Position numbers and translations under genes: made by a program. The notes under the pieces are model-generated. The model was not told the DNA's origin. It saw only the letters and a list, made by a program, of their open reading frames with translations, and did not search any database. 64,000 nt of DNA from AP-15 sp963832875 (GTDB lineage Bacteria > Pseudomonadota > Alphaproteobacteria > ATCC43930 > CGMCC-115725): contig CAWHWB010000007.1 of NCBI GenBank assembly GCA_963832875.1, positions 1 to 64,000 of the forward strand, read 5' to 3'. The stretch's first letter is position 1, and each line of letters begins with the position of its first letter. Positions 36,705 through 45,849 of the stretch are shown in pieces.

Positions 36705-37172
36705 ATGTCGGAAGCCAGCAGAACAACGTCGGCAGCGGCGAATATCTTTTCTGCTGCTGACATCAGGCGTCGAATGGCCGAGCGTGAGGCGCAGAAGGCC
36801 GCCGAAGAATTCCATCGCCGGCAGGCGCAAGAAGAAAAGCAAAAAGCGGTGATGGCGGAGTTCCAACAGCCGCCGGCCCGAACCCCCGAGCAATTGCTGC
36901 CGCTTGTCATGCAGCTTGTCAGCCACGCCGCTGAACGCGGCCAGACCGAGGTCCACATTTACCGCTTTCCCAACGCGATGTGCAGTGACGGCGGACGCCG
37001 GATCAACAACCAAGAGCCCGATTGGGAGAAGACTTTAGAGGGGCGCCCCAAGGCCGGCTACGAATTCTGGCGCGAGCACTTGCGACCGCTCGGCTTTGGA
37101 CTCAAAGCCGAAATCCTCGAATATCCGGGTGGCATGCCCGGCGATGTCGGTTTCTTCCTAACCTGGAAATAA
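36705..37172 (+). CDS. Conserved hypothetical protein with coiled coil
   Basis: 155 residues, ATG 36705 after AAGGAA, 21 bases past ackA, so last gene of the operon. The N-terminal third is a charged coiled coil (IRRRMAEREAQKAAEEFHRR and QEEKQKAVMAEF). The rest is a compact domain: LLPLVMQLVSHAAERGQTEV, YRFPNAMCSDGGRRINN and GLKAEILEYPGGMPGDVGFF. No enzyme motif recognised. Relatives follow acetate-metabolism genes in some alphaproteobacteria, recalled only loosely. No signal peptide; cytoplasmic. Confidence 0.8.
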   Translation: MSEASRTTSAAANIFSAADIRRRMAEREAQKAAEEFHRRQAQEEKQKAVMAEFQQPPARTPEQLLPLVMQLVSHAAERGQTEVHIYRFPNAMCSDGGRRINNQEPDWEKTLEGRPKAGYEFWREHLRPLGFGLKAEILEYPGGMPGDVGFFLTWK

Positions 37173-37239
37173 CAGCCGCTCCGGCTCAATAACGCAACAA
37201 GGGAGAAGAGAAAGGCAGGAGGTGTGGCGCTCGCCACGG

Positions 37240-37366
37240 CGCTGCCGAGGATAAAGCCGGCCGCGGTGAACACGATCGGGCCGCTGATCAGAGACCGCTC
37301 GATCCGGCCAGCGACCGCGCTGTAAATAAGAAGAAACGCAGCCAGCATCGCGCCATTCTGGTACAT
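37240..37366 (-). pseudogene. Cation:proton antiporter N-terminal fragment
   Basis: ATG 37366 (AGGGAA upstream) begins MYQNGAMLAAFLLIYSAVAG, then RIERSLISGPIVFTAAGFIL, the first helix-loop-helix of Kef/NhaP-type Na+/H+ antiporters. After about 40 residues the match ends; the frame runs on into the 3' end of the preceding gene. The rest of the transporter (about 350-500 residues) is gone. An FNR/FixK-like box is placed correctly for this start, so the promoter outlived the gene. Confidence 0.6.
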
Positions 37367-37420
37367 CGCGGTTTCCCTGATCCGGTGCATGAGAAAAAAG
37401 CGAGGAGCAAACAGAATACG

Positions 37421-37434
37421 TTGATCTGGATCAT
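37421..37434 (-). promoter_or_regulatory. FNR/FixK-like operator upstream of antiporter remnant
   Basis: Plus-strand TTGATCTGGATCAT, one mismatch to TTGAT-N4-ATCAA. Centre 37427.5 is 61 bases upstream of the antiporter ATG on the minus strand, giving a predicted start near 37386. It is also 57-70 bases before the plus-strand lipoprotein pseudogene. Pattern-based. Confidence 0.45.
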
Positions 37435-37490
37435 CGATCCTAGCGGATGATGTGAGGTCTGAAACTTCAAGCGCCACGGAAGGGCCGGGA

Positions 37491-38197
37491 ATGCCGCGAG
37501 CACTTGCTGCCGCTTTGCTGGGCCTCTGCGTCACAGCCTGCACCAGCCTCGGGCCGGCGACGGTATCCCGCGACCGCGTCGACTATGCCACCGCGATCGG
37601 CGATTCGTAGAAAGAGCAAACCCTGCTCAATATCGTCAAGCTCCGCTATGCGGACGTTCCGGTCTTTCTCGAAGTGGCACAGGTCATCGCCGGCTACAAT
37701 TGCAGAGCACGCTCGGCGCTGATTTCACCGCCGGCAGTTTCAATGCGGCGGTCGTCGGCCCCTTGACGGCAGTCGGAAGCGCAAATGCGGCAGCGACCTA
37801 CACCGACCGGCCGACGGTGGTTTATCAGCCGCTCACGGTGTCGATTTCCTGAAAAGGCCGATGACGCCGATTCCGCCAAGTTCGGTGCTGTTCGTCCTGC
37901 GGGCGGGCTACTCGGCCGAACGAACCTTGCCGATCATCTTGGATTCAATCAACGGCATCAACAACGAGGCGAAACGGCTCGGGCGGCTGGCCGATCCGCG
38001 ATTTGTCAGCGTCGTTCAACTCTTTCGCGAGGGTCAGCTCGCCGGTGCTCTGCAATTCCGGTGGAAAATGGTCCTGGATCGCCGACAACGACATCCAGTC
38101 CAAGGCGACATTCGCGGTCGTCATCCTGCTGTTCTCGATTTCCGAAACGGGGATAAAAGGGTCGGCACCTGTCGTCACGATCCCCGCCAATCAATGA
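37491..38197 (+). pseudogene. Lipoprotein of unknown function, stop codon and several frameshifts
   Basis: ATG 37491 after GGAAGGG; lipobox-like ALLGLCVTACTSLGPA. Pieces in order match a family of uncharacterised proteobacterial lipoproteins: DRVDYATAIGDS, LLNIVKLRYADVPVFLEVAQ, AATYTDRPTVVYQPLT, SVLFVLRAGYSAERTLPIIL, SINGINNEAKRLGRLADPRF and a C-terminus KATFAVVILLFSISETG, PVVTIPANQ with stop at 38195-38197. In-frame TAG at about 37608 replaces the usual Trp in DSWK; frames change near 37700, 37840 and 38065, and the region after GQLAGAL is deleted. The stop codon shows real decay rather than sequencing error alone. Confidence 0.7.
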
Positions 38198-38536
38198 TAA
38201 ACATTGTTGTGCCCGGCAGAGCCCCGGGAGGACGAGGCCCGTTGCATACGACATGGCCACCGCGCCTTCGAGACGGCGGTCCCTTCGCCCCGGCTGCCGA
38301 GGTGCAGGTTGGCCCGCGCGGATTGGGCACGATGCGGTCGCGGGGCACCGGCCCCGGTTCAATGCTGGTTCGCGCCGCGAGCAATAACCTCGAGGCAGCG
38401 ATCGCGAACGTTCGGGACACTCGGTTAGGCCCTCAGCAACTCAAATCAAACACGTCGACTTGCTAAGGGGCGTGATCGATGTAGAGACCGGGGTTAACGA
38501 TCTCGCTGCCGTCGCGGTTATGGTCGCTATCGCCGT
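38198..38536. other. Intergenic stretch, no gene seen
   Basis: Between the lipoprotein remnant and the glycosidase stop. Open frames here are out-of-family and GC-driven; no RNA gene or clear regulatory site was recognised. Confidence 0.4.
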
Positions 38537-41266
38537 CTACGCCGTTTCGATCTCTCGGCCAAAGACCGCCTCGCGGCCACCCTGCAGAAAAGCCTGGGCA
38601 TCGAGCTTGCCGAAGATTTCGATCAGGGCGGCAACGACCCCGGTCCATCCCGTCTGGTGGCTGGCGCCGATGCCGGCGCCATTGTCGCCGTGAAAATATT
38701 CATAGAATAACAAGTGATCGCGCCAATACGGATCGGTCTGAAATTTCTCGACGCCGCCGAATACCGGCCGGCGGCCGTTTTCGCCGCGCAGAAAGATACG
38801 GGTCAGCCGATTGGCGATCTCACGCGCCACCTCGAACAGGTTCATCAGATTCCCGGAGCCGGTCGGGCACTCGATTTTGAAGTTGTCGCCGTAATAAGCG
38901 TGGTAATGCATCAGGGCGCGGATGATCAGCGCGTTAACCGGCATCCAGATCGGACCGCGCCAGTTGGAGTTGCCGCCAAACATGCCGGTGTCCGACTCCG
39001 CCGGCAGGTAGCTCACCCGGTATTCCTGGCCCCCGGCCTTGAACACATAGGGATGCTCGGCGTGGTAGCGCGACAGAGAGCGGATCCCGTAGGCGCTCAG
39101 GAATTCGCTTTCGTCGAGCATGCGCACCAGGATGCGGCGCAGCCGCTCCGGGTTGACTAGGCCCAGCAGCCCGCGCTCGGCGACGCCGAGATGGCCGGGG
39201 CCGGTCGGGTGAATGGAATCGAGGATCTCGGGCATGCGCTGAGCCAACGAAAACGCTCCGGCGGCCAGAGTGGGGACCCGCTCGCGCTGCCACTTCTCGA
39301 CCACGGTCACGGCGCAAAGCGGTAGCAGGCCGACCATCGAGCGGACCTTGAGCCGCCTCGCGGTGCCGTCCGGCAAGCGCAGGACGTCGTAGTAAAAGCC
39401 GTCTTCCTCGTCCCACATGCCTTCGGGACCGATCGCGTTCATCGCCCGCGCGATCAGAAGAAATTCCATGACATAGTTTGCCGCCAGTTCTTCATACGTT
39501 GGATCTTGGGCGGCGAGCTCAAAGCTGATCTCGAGCATATTCTGGCAAAAGAGTGCCACCCAGGCAGTGCCGTCGGCCTGCTCCAAATGCCCGCCGGTCG
39601 GCAACGGTGCGCTCCGGTCGAAAACGCCGATATTGTCGAGCCCGAGAAACCCGCCCTCGAACAGACTTCTGCCAAGCCGATCCTTGCGGTTCACCCACCA
39701 CCCGAAATTTGCCGTCAGCCGGCCGAATATTCGCTTCAAAAAATCGAGATCGGTTTGGCTGCGCAGCCCCTGCTCCATCCGATAAAGAAAGATCGCTGCC
39801 CAGGCCTGCACCGGCGGGTTGACGTCGCTGAAATTCCACTCATAGGCCGGGATCTGTCCCGTCGGGTGCAGATATATCTGACGCAGCAAGAGATGGAGCT
39901 GTTCTTTGGCGAAATCGATGTCGACGGTCGACAAGGCGATCGTATGAAAGGCGAGGTCCCAAGCCGCAAACCAGGGATATTCCCATTTGTCGGGCATCGA
40001 GAACACGTGGTCGCTGTTCATATGAAACCACTCGCGGTTGCGCACCTGCCGTCCGGTCGCCCGTAGTGTGTCGACGCCGTGCTCATCGAGCCATCGGTCG
40101 GTGTCGTAACAGAAATACTGCTTGCTCCACAGCATCCCGGCCAGGGCCTGGCGCATCACATTGGCCGCGTCCTCGGCGATGCCGGAAGGCGTCAGCGCGC
40201 GATAAAACTCGTCGGCCTCGCGCTGGCGCGCGGTAATGATGCGATCGAACTCGCCGCCAAACGAATCACGCGAGGCCGCGTTGCCAAGCCTGAGGCGGAT
40301 AACAGCGGTCTCGCCAGCGCCGATGTCGAGCCGGTAGTGCGCTGAAGCCTTGGTCCCGGTCTCGGCCGGATTGATGGCCTCTTCCCGGCCCGCCGCGAGA
40401 TAGTTGTTGATCCCGTCCTTGACATAAGGGGTCGGGTTTGGCGTGCCAAAGATCCGCTCGTGGTTCGTGTCGTTTTCAATAAAGAGCAGCTGCGGGTTTG
40501 CGTCACAGCGCAGCAGAAAATCGCCGAGCTCGAAGTGTAATGCTTCGATCGTGACCGTGTTCTCGCCAGGTTTGCGGCGCAATGAGGGTTTTGGCCGCTC
40601 GGGCCACCATGCCCAGGTGTTACGGAACCATAGAGTCGGCAAAACATGCAAAACGGCGGCGGCAGGTCCGCGATTGGTGGCGCTGATCCGGATCAGGATG
40701 TCGGTCGGCGTTGCCTTCGCATATTCGACAAACACATCAAAATACCGGTCTTCGTTGAAGATGCCGGTGTCGATCAATTCGTATTCCCGATCGTCGCGGC
40801 CGCGGCGGCGGCTGGTTTCGATCAGATCACTGTAGGGATAAGGGTTTTGCGGATACTTGTAGAGATATTTCATATATGAATGGGTCGGCGTGCTGTCCAA
40901 ATAATAATAATATTCCTTGACGTCCTCGCCGTGATTGCCCTCGGAATTGGTCAGCCCGAACAGCCGCTCTTTAAGAATCGGGTCCTTGCCGTTCCACAGC
41001 GCTAGGGCGAAGCACAGGCGCTGGTGGTCGTCGCTGATCCCTGCGAGCCCATCCTCACCCCAGTGATACGCGCGCGAGCGGGCCTGATCGTGGCTGAAAT
41101 AATTCCAAGCGTCGCCGTTGTCGCTGTAGTCTTCGCGCACCGTGCCCCATTGGCGCTCGCTGAGGTAGGGTCCCCACTGTCTCCATGCGACGCCTCTCTC
41201 GCGTGCCTCGTTGAGACGCTGTTGCTCGACAGAATTTGCGACCCGCACTCTATTCTCGTGAGGCAA
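38537..41266 (-). CDS. MGH1-like glycoside hydrolase (GH63-type glucosidase)
   Basis: About 909 residues from TTG 41266, which has GGGAGG five bases upstream; the frame is open to 41323. Large (alpha/alpha)6-barrel enzyme with AYHWGEDGLAGISDDHQRLC, MPDKWEYPWFAAWDLAFHTI (catalytic region), IPAYEWNFSDVNPPVQAWAA, GMWDEEDGFYYDVLR and GPIWMPVNALIIRALMHYHA. Relatives are annotated as glucosidases or mannosylglycerate/glucosylglycerate hydrolases; substrate not settled. No signal peptide, so probably cytoplasmic, acting on an intracellular solute or glycogen-like sugar. A FNR/FixK-like box lies at 41386-41399 at the right distance. Confidence 0.85.
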   Translation of the reverse strand: MPHENRVRVANSVEQQRLNEARERGVAWRQWGPYLSERQWGTVREDYSDNGDAWNYFSHDQARSRAYHWGEDGLAGISDDHQRLCFALALWNGKDPILKERLFGLTNSEGNHGEDVKEYYYYLDSTPTHSYMKYLYKYPQNPYPYSDLIETSRRRGRDDREYELIDTGIFNEDRYFDVFVEYAKATPTDILIRISATNRGPAAAVLHVLPTLWFRNTWAWWPERPKPSLRRKPGENTVTIEALHFELGDFLLRCDANPQLLFIENDTNHERIFGTPNPTPYVKDGINNYLAAGREEAINPAETGTKASAHYRLDIGAGETAVIRLRLGNAASRDSFGGEFDRIITARQREADEFYRALTPSGIAEDAANVMRQALAGMLWSKQYFCYDTDRWLDEHGVDTLRATGRQVRNREWFHMNSDHVFSMPDKWEYPWFAAWDLAFHTIALSTVDIDFAKEQLHLLLRQIYLHPTGQIPAYEWNFSDVNPPVQAWAAIFLYRMEQGLRSQTDLDFLKRIFGRLTANFGWWVNRKDRLGRSLFEGGFLGLDNIGVFDRSAPLPTGGHLEQADGTAWVALFCQNMLEISFELAAQDPTYEELAANYVMEFLLIARAMNAIGPEGMWDEEDGFYYDVLRLPDGTARRLKVRSMVGLLPLCAVTVVEKWQRERVPTLAAGAFSLAQRMPEILDSIHPTGPGHLGVAERGLLGLVNPERLRRILVRMLDESEFLSAYGIRSLSRYHAEHPYVFKAGGQEYRVSYLPAESDTGMFGGNSNWRGPIWMPVNALIIRALMHYHAYYGDNFKIECPTGSGNLMNLFEVAREIANRLTRIFLRGENGRRPVFGGVEKFQTDPYWRDHLLFYEYFHGDNGAGIGASHQTGWTGVVAALIEIFGKLDAQAFLQGGREAVFGREIETA

Positions 41267-41385
41267 TGTTCCCTCCCGCCCGTCACGGCTGTCCGGTGTA
41301 TTTTTCCGCCAGATCCCGACCAAATTCGGCCGACCCGCGAGGTTAGCGAATTATGTATATATTAGCCATCGCAAATGTGTCGCCC

Positions 41386-41399
41386 CTGATCCAGATCAA
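41386..41399. promoter_or_regulatory. FNR/FixK-like operator between glycosidase and membrane protein
   Basis: CTGATCCAGATCAA, one mismatch from TTGAT-N4-ATCAA, in a divergent intergenic region. For the minus-strand glycosidase, class II spacing gives a start near 41351; for the plus-strand gene near 41434. An open frame of 49 codons (41424-41572) with the site AGAAGGAG follows, overlapping the next gene as ATGA, but its protein is not convincing. Confidence 0.45.
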
Positions 41400-41569
41400 A
41401 GCCGTTCGCCGAGAAGGAGTATCATGGGGTGTATAGAGGGGAGCCGCCTGCGGGAGTCGTGGGTGGCTGACCGCTTACGAGGGCCGCGGCGTCACCTCCT
41501 ATCGCCATGCCAGCGTGCACCTCAAAATCGCGGGATAGACTGCCCGGCTAGTTTAGGAAGAGAGCGCCC

Positions 41570-42310
41570 ATGAGAACAACGCCCGTTAAGTACGACGATG
41601 ACCATCGTGGCTTTGAGGCGACTGCAGGACCACGTGTACCGCGGCCCGGCGTCGCCAGGCGGATCGGCGCGGGGATTTGGCACGAGGTGCGGGATGCGCT
41701 GCCGCCAACCATTTTCTTTCTTATCGGCTTCAACTTTGTAGTGCTGACGAGCAATCTTCTCGTTGCCCATTATTTGATCGGGCTCGGCAACTTCATGCTG
41801 GTGACGATGGCAGCGCTCGTGGTCGGCAAGGCGGTGCTGGTCGCGAACAAAATACCGTTGTTACGACGTTACGACCGGGCGGCGCTGATCCGTCCGATTC
41901 TGTTCAAGACGGCGTTTTATTGGGTTGTCGTGTTTTTCGCGCGTCTCCTCGAACGGTTTGTGCATTTTATCGTGCTCGAGCACAATCGACCGGGTAATTT
42001 CATCCCGTATCTGGTAACGACTTTCTCTTGGCATCGCTTTGTCGCGGTTTCGTTATGGATCTGCGCCCTTTTTCTGATCTATGTTACGGCGACCGAATTC
42101 GGCCACCTGTTCGGGCGTGGGGAAATCACGCGCCTGCTGTTAGCCAATCGACCCTCGGAGCTGCAGCTCAATCGTCGACAGCGTATGCGCGAATTGTTGC
42201 GCTTGAGCCGGCTCGCCGACGAGCATTCCGCCGATCAGCTACGAGATCCGGCGAGTGCGGCGCATCGCGAGTTGTTCAACATCGTCCAGCGGCTTGCGCG
42301 CGCATCCTAA
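41570..42310 (+). CDS. Integral membrane protein, paralogue of the 2.7-kb gene
   Basis: 246 residues, ATG 41570 after AGGAAGAG. Four or five hydrophobic segments: LPPTIFFLIGFNFVVLTSNL, LGNFMLVTMAALVVGKAVLV, PILFKTAFYWVVVFFARLLE and FVAVSLWICALFLIYVTATE, then a soluble C-terminus with HLFGRGEITRLLLANRPSEL and RMRELLRLSRLADEHSADQL. The paralogue at 2652-3415 shares all blocks but is frameshifted. Function unknown. Gene order here (membrane protein then K+ channel remnant) is worth noting. Confidence 0.85.
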   Translation: MRTTPVKYDDDHRGFEATAGPRVPRPGVARRIGAGIWHEVRDALPPTIFFLIGFNFVVLTSNLLVAHYLIGLGNFMLVTMAALVVGKAVLVANKIPLLRRYDRAALIRPILFKTAFYWVVVFFARLLERFVHFIVLEHNRPGNFIPYLVTTFSWHRFVAVSLWICALFLIYVTATEFGHLFGRGEITRLLLANRPSELQLNRRQRMRELLRLSRLADEHSADQLRDPASAAHRELFNIVQRLARAS

Positions 42311-42331
42311 GCCCTTACGGAACGAGAGGAA

Positions 42332-42840
42332 CTAAGAGGAATTGCCGAGGTCCCGCTGGTGAACTGCATCGGGCGCAGCGGTTGCTCGCGCCGGGGCGAT
42401 ATCCGGCTGTTCTGGCGGCACAGTGCCATCGCTGTGTCGCCTTTGCTGCGGTGGCTGTGGGTGCTGGCGCAACTCTAGGGTGATCAGACGTGCAAGAAGG
42501 GTCGCGGGGTATAATTGGCCGATGATGCCCTCCAGATTGGCCAGCATTCGGACGACGGGATGAAGCGGCGCGATGTCGCCAAATCCCGTTGAACTCAGGG
42601 TGACGAAGCTGAAATACAGAATCGAGCTATAGGCGGATCAATCCTGGAGTTCTGAGATATTGGTAAAAGAATGTGTGGTTGAAATACCAGATCAAGCGAT
42701 ATATCGCGCCGAACATGATTCCCAGATTGAGATACAATGCGATCGCCCCCAATATCCGATGAACGTTTACTGCGCCAAAGTCGCATAGCCAAGCGCGTAA
42801 GTGATACCGTCGCACCGTAGGCTCTCTGCGTCGCATCTTT
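42332..42840 (-). pseudogene. Potassium channel-like pseudogene
   Basis: Remains of a 2TM-pore channel like the gene at 27166-27903. One frame gives VHRILGAIALYLNLGIMFGA and FYQYLRTPGLI; a second gives YSSILYFSFVTLSSTGFGDI with selectivity filter TGFGD and ANLEGIIGQLYPATLLARLI, ending at 42332. The switch is near 42630 at a CC pair. The N-terminal membrane helices upstream of about 42840 are missing or scrambled. Confidence 0.7.
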
Positions 42841-43210
42841 GACCCTTGACTTGGCCTGAGGCGGAGCGAAGTTCGCTCGGCAGCCGCCGCGATCGAAAAA
42901 CCGACGGTTCCCGCGGTGCATCGTGACCCCGTCGACGGTCCCTCGAACCGAGCCTACGGCCGATCCAATCGGTTTGGATAGCGGATTGCGCTGAGGTCGG
43001 GCCTGTTGTTTGACGCGCCTCCGCCGGCTGAAATTTCCCAATTTCCGCATAGCCGAAGGAAAATCGGGCGGTTTAAACTCGATCGGGTGTCGATTGGGGC
43101 CGACAGAGGCGCGAAATCTATTCGCGGCATATCTATCATCACAGCGCTTGCCGTTACAGCCGACATCGGGCCGGCGGTCTCGGTCGCTGCACAGCGAAGG
43201 TCAATTAAAA

Positions 43211-44275
43211 TTGGGCTGGCTTTTAATTCTTGTCCCGGTGGCAGTGACGGTACACTGGCTGATGCCCGAGGCTCACAGCCTGGTCTTCGGGACCGCGGCA
43301 CTAGCGATAATTCCACTCGCCGGCTGGATGGGGCGGGCGACGGAGGCGCTGGCGGCGCGTGCCGGTGAGGGCGTCGGGGGGTTGCTCAACGCTACTTTCG
43401 GCAACGCTGCAGAATTGGTAATCGCCCTCGCCGCCTTGCGCCATGGGCTTTACGACGTGGTCAAAGCCTCGATCGCCGGTTCCATAATCGGGAATATATT
43501 GCTGGTTCTCGGTGCGGCCATGCTCGCCGGAGGTCTGCGCTTCAAGAGCCAACACTACAACCTCACCGCCGCGCGGTCGCAGGCGACAATGCTGCTGATC
43601 GCCGCCATTTCCTTGGTTGTCGCTGGGGCTGTTCGCAACATCGTACAGCCCGGCGCGCGGCAACTGATCGGCCTCAGTCTGGCGATCGCCGTCGTGCTGC
43701 TCGCAGTTTACGTCTGCGACTTGATATTTTCGTTGGTCACGCACCGACAAGTTTTTGAGGGATCAGGGGAGCCGGCGGCGGCTGAAGGCGAAGGGGCCCG
43801 CGGTTGGTCGGCAAAAAAGGCTCTCGTCGTCCTCGGATTGGCGACCGCGGCAGTCGCCTGGATCAGCGAGATATTGGTTGGGGCGATCGAACCGGCGGCG
43901 AGGGATCTCGGACTGGGCAGTCTTTTCGTCGGGGTGTTTGTTGTCGCGATAATCGGCAATGCGGCCGAACATAGCACCGCAGTCCTGGCGGCTTTAAGAA
44001 ACCGCATGGACTTGTCGTTGTCGATCGCGATCGGTTCGAGCGTTCAGATCGCATTGTTCGTGGCGCCTTTGCTCGTCCTCGCCAGTTTCGCTGTCGGCCC
44101 GGCACCGATGGACATCAGCCTTCGTCCGGGGCTGACCTTAGTGGTCTTGCTGTCGGTCTTGATCGCCGCGCCGATAGCCGGCGACGGCGAATCCAACTGG
44201 CTGAAGGGCGTAGCACTGCTCGCGGTCTACATCATCCTGGCCCTGGCCTTTCTGGCTCTGCCCGGGAGTTCGTGA
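43211..44275 (+). CDS. Calcium/proton exchanger (CAX/ChaA family)
   Basis: About 354 residues if TTG 43211 is the start (AAGG nine bases upstream); the frame is open from 43010 but the earlier part is not family-like. Eleven hydrophobic segments in two halves, each with the family repeat: LNATFGNAAELVIALAALRH in the first and VFVVAIIGNAAEHSTAVLAA in the second, carrying the conserved Glu residues of the cation site. Exchanges Ca2+ or other cations for H+ across the inner membrane. Start position is the main doubt. Confidence 0.9.
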   Translation: MGWLLILVPVAVTVHWLMPEAHSLVFGTAALAIIPLAGWMGRATEALAARAGEGVGGLLNATFGNAAELVIALAALRHGLYDVVKASIAGSIIGNILLVLGAAMLAGGLRFKSQHYNLTAARSQATMLLIAAISLVVAGAVRNIVQPGARQLIGLSLAIAVVLLAVYVCDLIFSLVTHRQVFEGSGEPAAAEGEGARGWSAKKALVVLGLATAAVAWISEILVGAIEPAARDLGLGSLFVGVFVVAIIGNAAEHSTAVLAALRNRMDLSLSIAIGSSVQIALFVAPLLVLASFAVGPAPMDISLRPGLTLVVLLSVLIAAPIAGDGESNWLKGVALLAVYIILALAFLALPGSS

Positions 44276-44313
44276 CCGACACGAAGAAATAGGTCCAGCG
44301 GGAGGAGGACAAA

Positions 44314-44694
44314 ATGGCGCGATGGGCAACACTATTGTCGCCGATTGCTGCCTTGGCTTTGGCAGCGCCCGCCATTGCTCAGGCCCCCGGCTCGACGGCC
44401 GCCTTCGACGGCACTTATGGGGGCATATCGATGCACGTTACCAAGGGCTACACGCGAAGCCGCGCATTGTCCGCACGGCGCGGTGCCGGCGCCGCTGACC
44501 ATCCGGAACGGCGTTGTCAAACCGCCCTCTGGCAAAGGGTGGACCGGGACGATGAACGCTCAGGGCGTCCTGGTAATCCGCAACCAACATGCAATGCATG
44601 TCGAGGGGCAGATCGACCCGCAGGGCACCGTCACCGGCGAGTATCACGGGCCGCAGTGCATTGTAAATATGAATGGCGGAAGCGGGCCGGCTGA
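44314..44694 (+). pseudogene. Small secreted FDGTY-type protein, two frameshifts
   Basis: ATG 44314 after GGAGGAGG; signal peptide ending APAIAQ, then STAAFDGTYGGISMHV. The middle continues in another frame with APLTIRNGVVKPPSGKGWTG and QGTVTGEYHGPQCIVN, and the last residues return to the first frame with stop at 44692-44694. The second switch is at AAA 44665-44667, where one more A gives CIVKYEWRKRAG; the first is near 44450-44475. Paralogue of the protein at 17037-17450. Probably periplasmic; function unknown. Confidence 0.7.
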
Positions 44695-44747
44695 AAGAGG
44701 CGGCAAATCCGCCAGCCGCCATTCCACCAATCAGATGGGGCAACCCG

Positions 44748-45557
44748 ATGTCCAACACCAACAGCGACGATGCGCAAGCAGACACCAGGCTGAAGCGGAA
44801 GGAGTACGAGCGGGAACTCGTTCGGTTGCATGTTGAGATCGTCAAGCTGCAGCAGTGGGTGGTACACGCCGGGCTCAAGATCTGCATCGTCTTCGAAGGC
44901 CGCGATGGCGCGGGCAAGGGTGGCACGATAAAGGCCATAACGGAGCGCGTAAGCCCTCGCATCTTCAGGGTAGTCGCCCTCTCGGCGCCGACCGAGCGCG
45001 AAAACTCGCAGATGTACGTCCAGCGTTATATTCCATATTTACCCGCGGCCGGAGAAATCGTGATCTTCGACCGCAGCTGGTACAACCGGGCTGGCGTCGA
45101 GCGTGTGATGGGGTTCTGCACCGAAGAGCAGACTAGGCGCTTCCTGCAGCTGACGCCCCTGGTCGAAAAGACGATTGTCGAATCCGGCATAGCCCTCTTG
45201 AAATATTGGCTGGAAGTCAGCCCTGAGGAACAGACGCGACGGCTGGAAGCGCGCATCGATGACGGGCGCAAAATCTGGAAGCTGTCGGACATGGATCTCA
45301 AATCGTATTCGCGGTGGTATGACTACTCACGCGCACGCGACGAGATGTTCCTAGCCACCGACACCGCCTGGGCACCATGGTACGTGGTCCGTTCCGACAA
45401 TAAGCGGCGAGCGCGGCTCAACGTCCTGACTCACATCCTCAGCAAGATCGCCTATGAGGAAATGCCGCGTGCGAAGGTCAAATTGCCAAAACATCAGGAG
45501 CGTGGCGATTACAGAGAGCCGGACTACCCCTACAAGATCATCCCCGAGGTCTTCTGA
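44748..45557 (+). CDS. ppk2: Polyphosphate kinase 2
   Basis: 269 residues from ATG 44748. Uses polyphosphate to phosphorylate nucleotides (GDP/ADP). Walker A is FEGRDGAGKGGTIKAITERV, then SAPTERENSQMYVQRYI, Walker B region VIFDRSWYNRAGVERVMGFC and the lid with VSPEEQTRRLEARIDDGRKI; ends DYPYKIIPEVF. Length and motif order match single-domain PPK2. All catalytic residues present. Confidence 0.95.
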   Translation: MSNTNSDDAQADTRLKRKEYERELVRLHVEIVKLQQWVVHAGLKICIVFEGRDGAGKGGTIKAITERVSPRIFRVVALSAPTERENSQMYVQRYIPYLPAAGEIVIFDRSWYNRAGVERVMGFCTEEQTRRFLQLTPLVEKTIVESGIALLKYWLEVSPEEQTRRLEARIDDGRKIWKLSDMDLKSYSRWYDYSRARDEMFLATDTAWAPWYVVRSDNKRRARLNVLTHILSKIAYEEMPRAKVKLPKHQERGDYREPDYPYKIIPEVF

Positions 45558-45849
45558 GAGGGCGCCGCCACCCGACGAACGGCCGCTTACGGCGCGTCTC
45601 GTTCATTCCCGTGCGTCCCGGTGAAGGTCGCCTAACCGAACCGACTACAGCCGTTCAGCCCGGAGACGGAACTGGTCTTGCTGCCCCCAAGCCGCCATTA
45701 AAAAACGCGTTCGCCAGTCCGGAGCGCTGAGCAGCTGCCGCGGTTGCGCCTTCAACCGGCCGAGGCCGACCGCTTGGCGAAAAAAAAGCGGCGGCGCCCA
45801 GCCCCCTCGCGCAGCGCCGGCGCTCGTCGGCACGTAGCGTCCGACCTAA
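45558..45849. other. Intergenic stretch, no gene seen
   Basis: Between ppk2 and the aldehyde dehydrogenase remnant. No family-like open frame, RNA gene or repeat recognised. Confidence 0.4.

Noticed and set aside
41424..41572. 49-codon frame with a good ribosome site overlapping the next start as ATGA
   Set aside because: Arg/Pro-rich and not protein-like; it would also start before the predicted transcription start. Kept only as a note in the operator entry.
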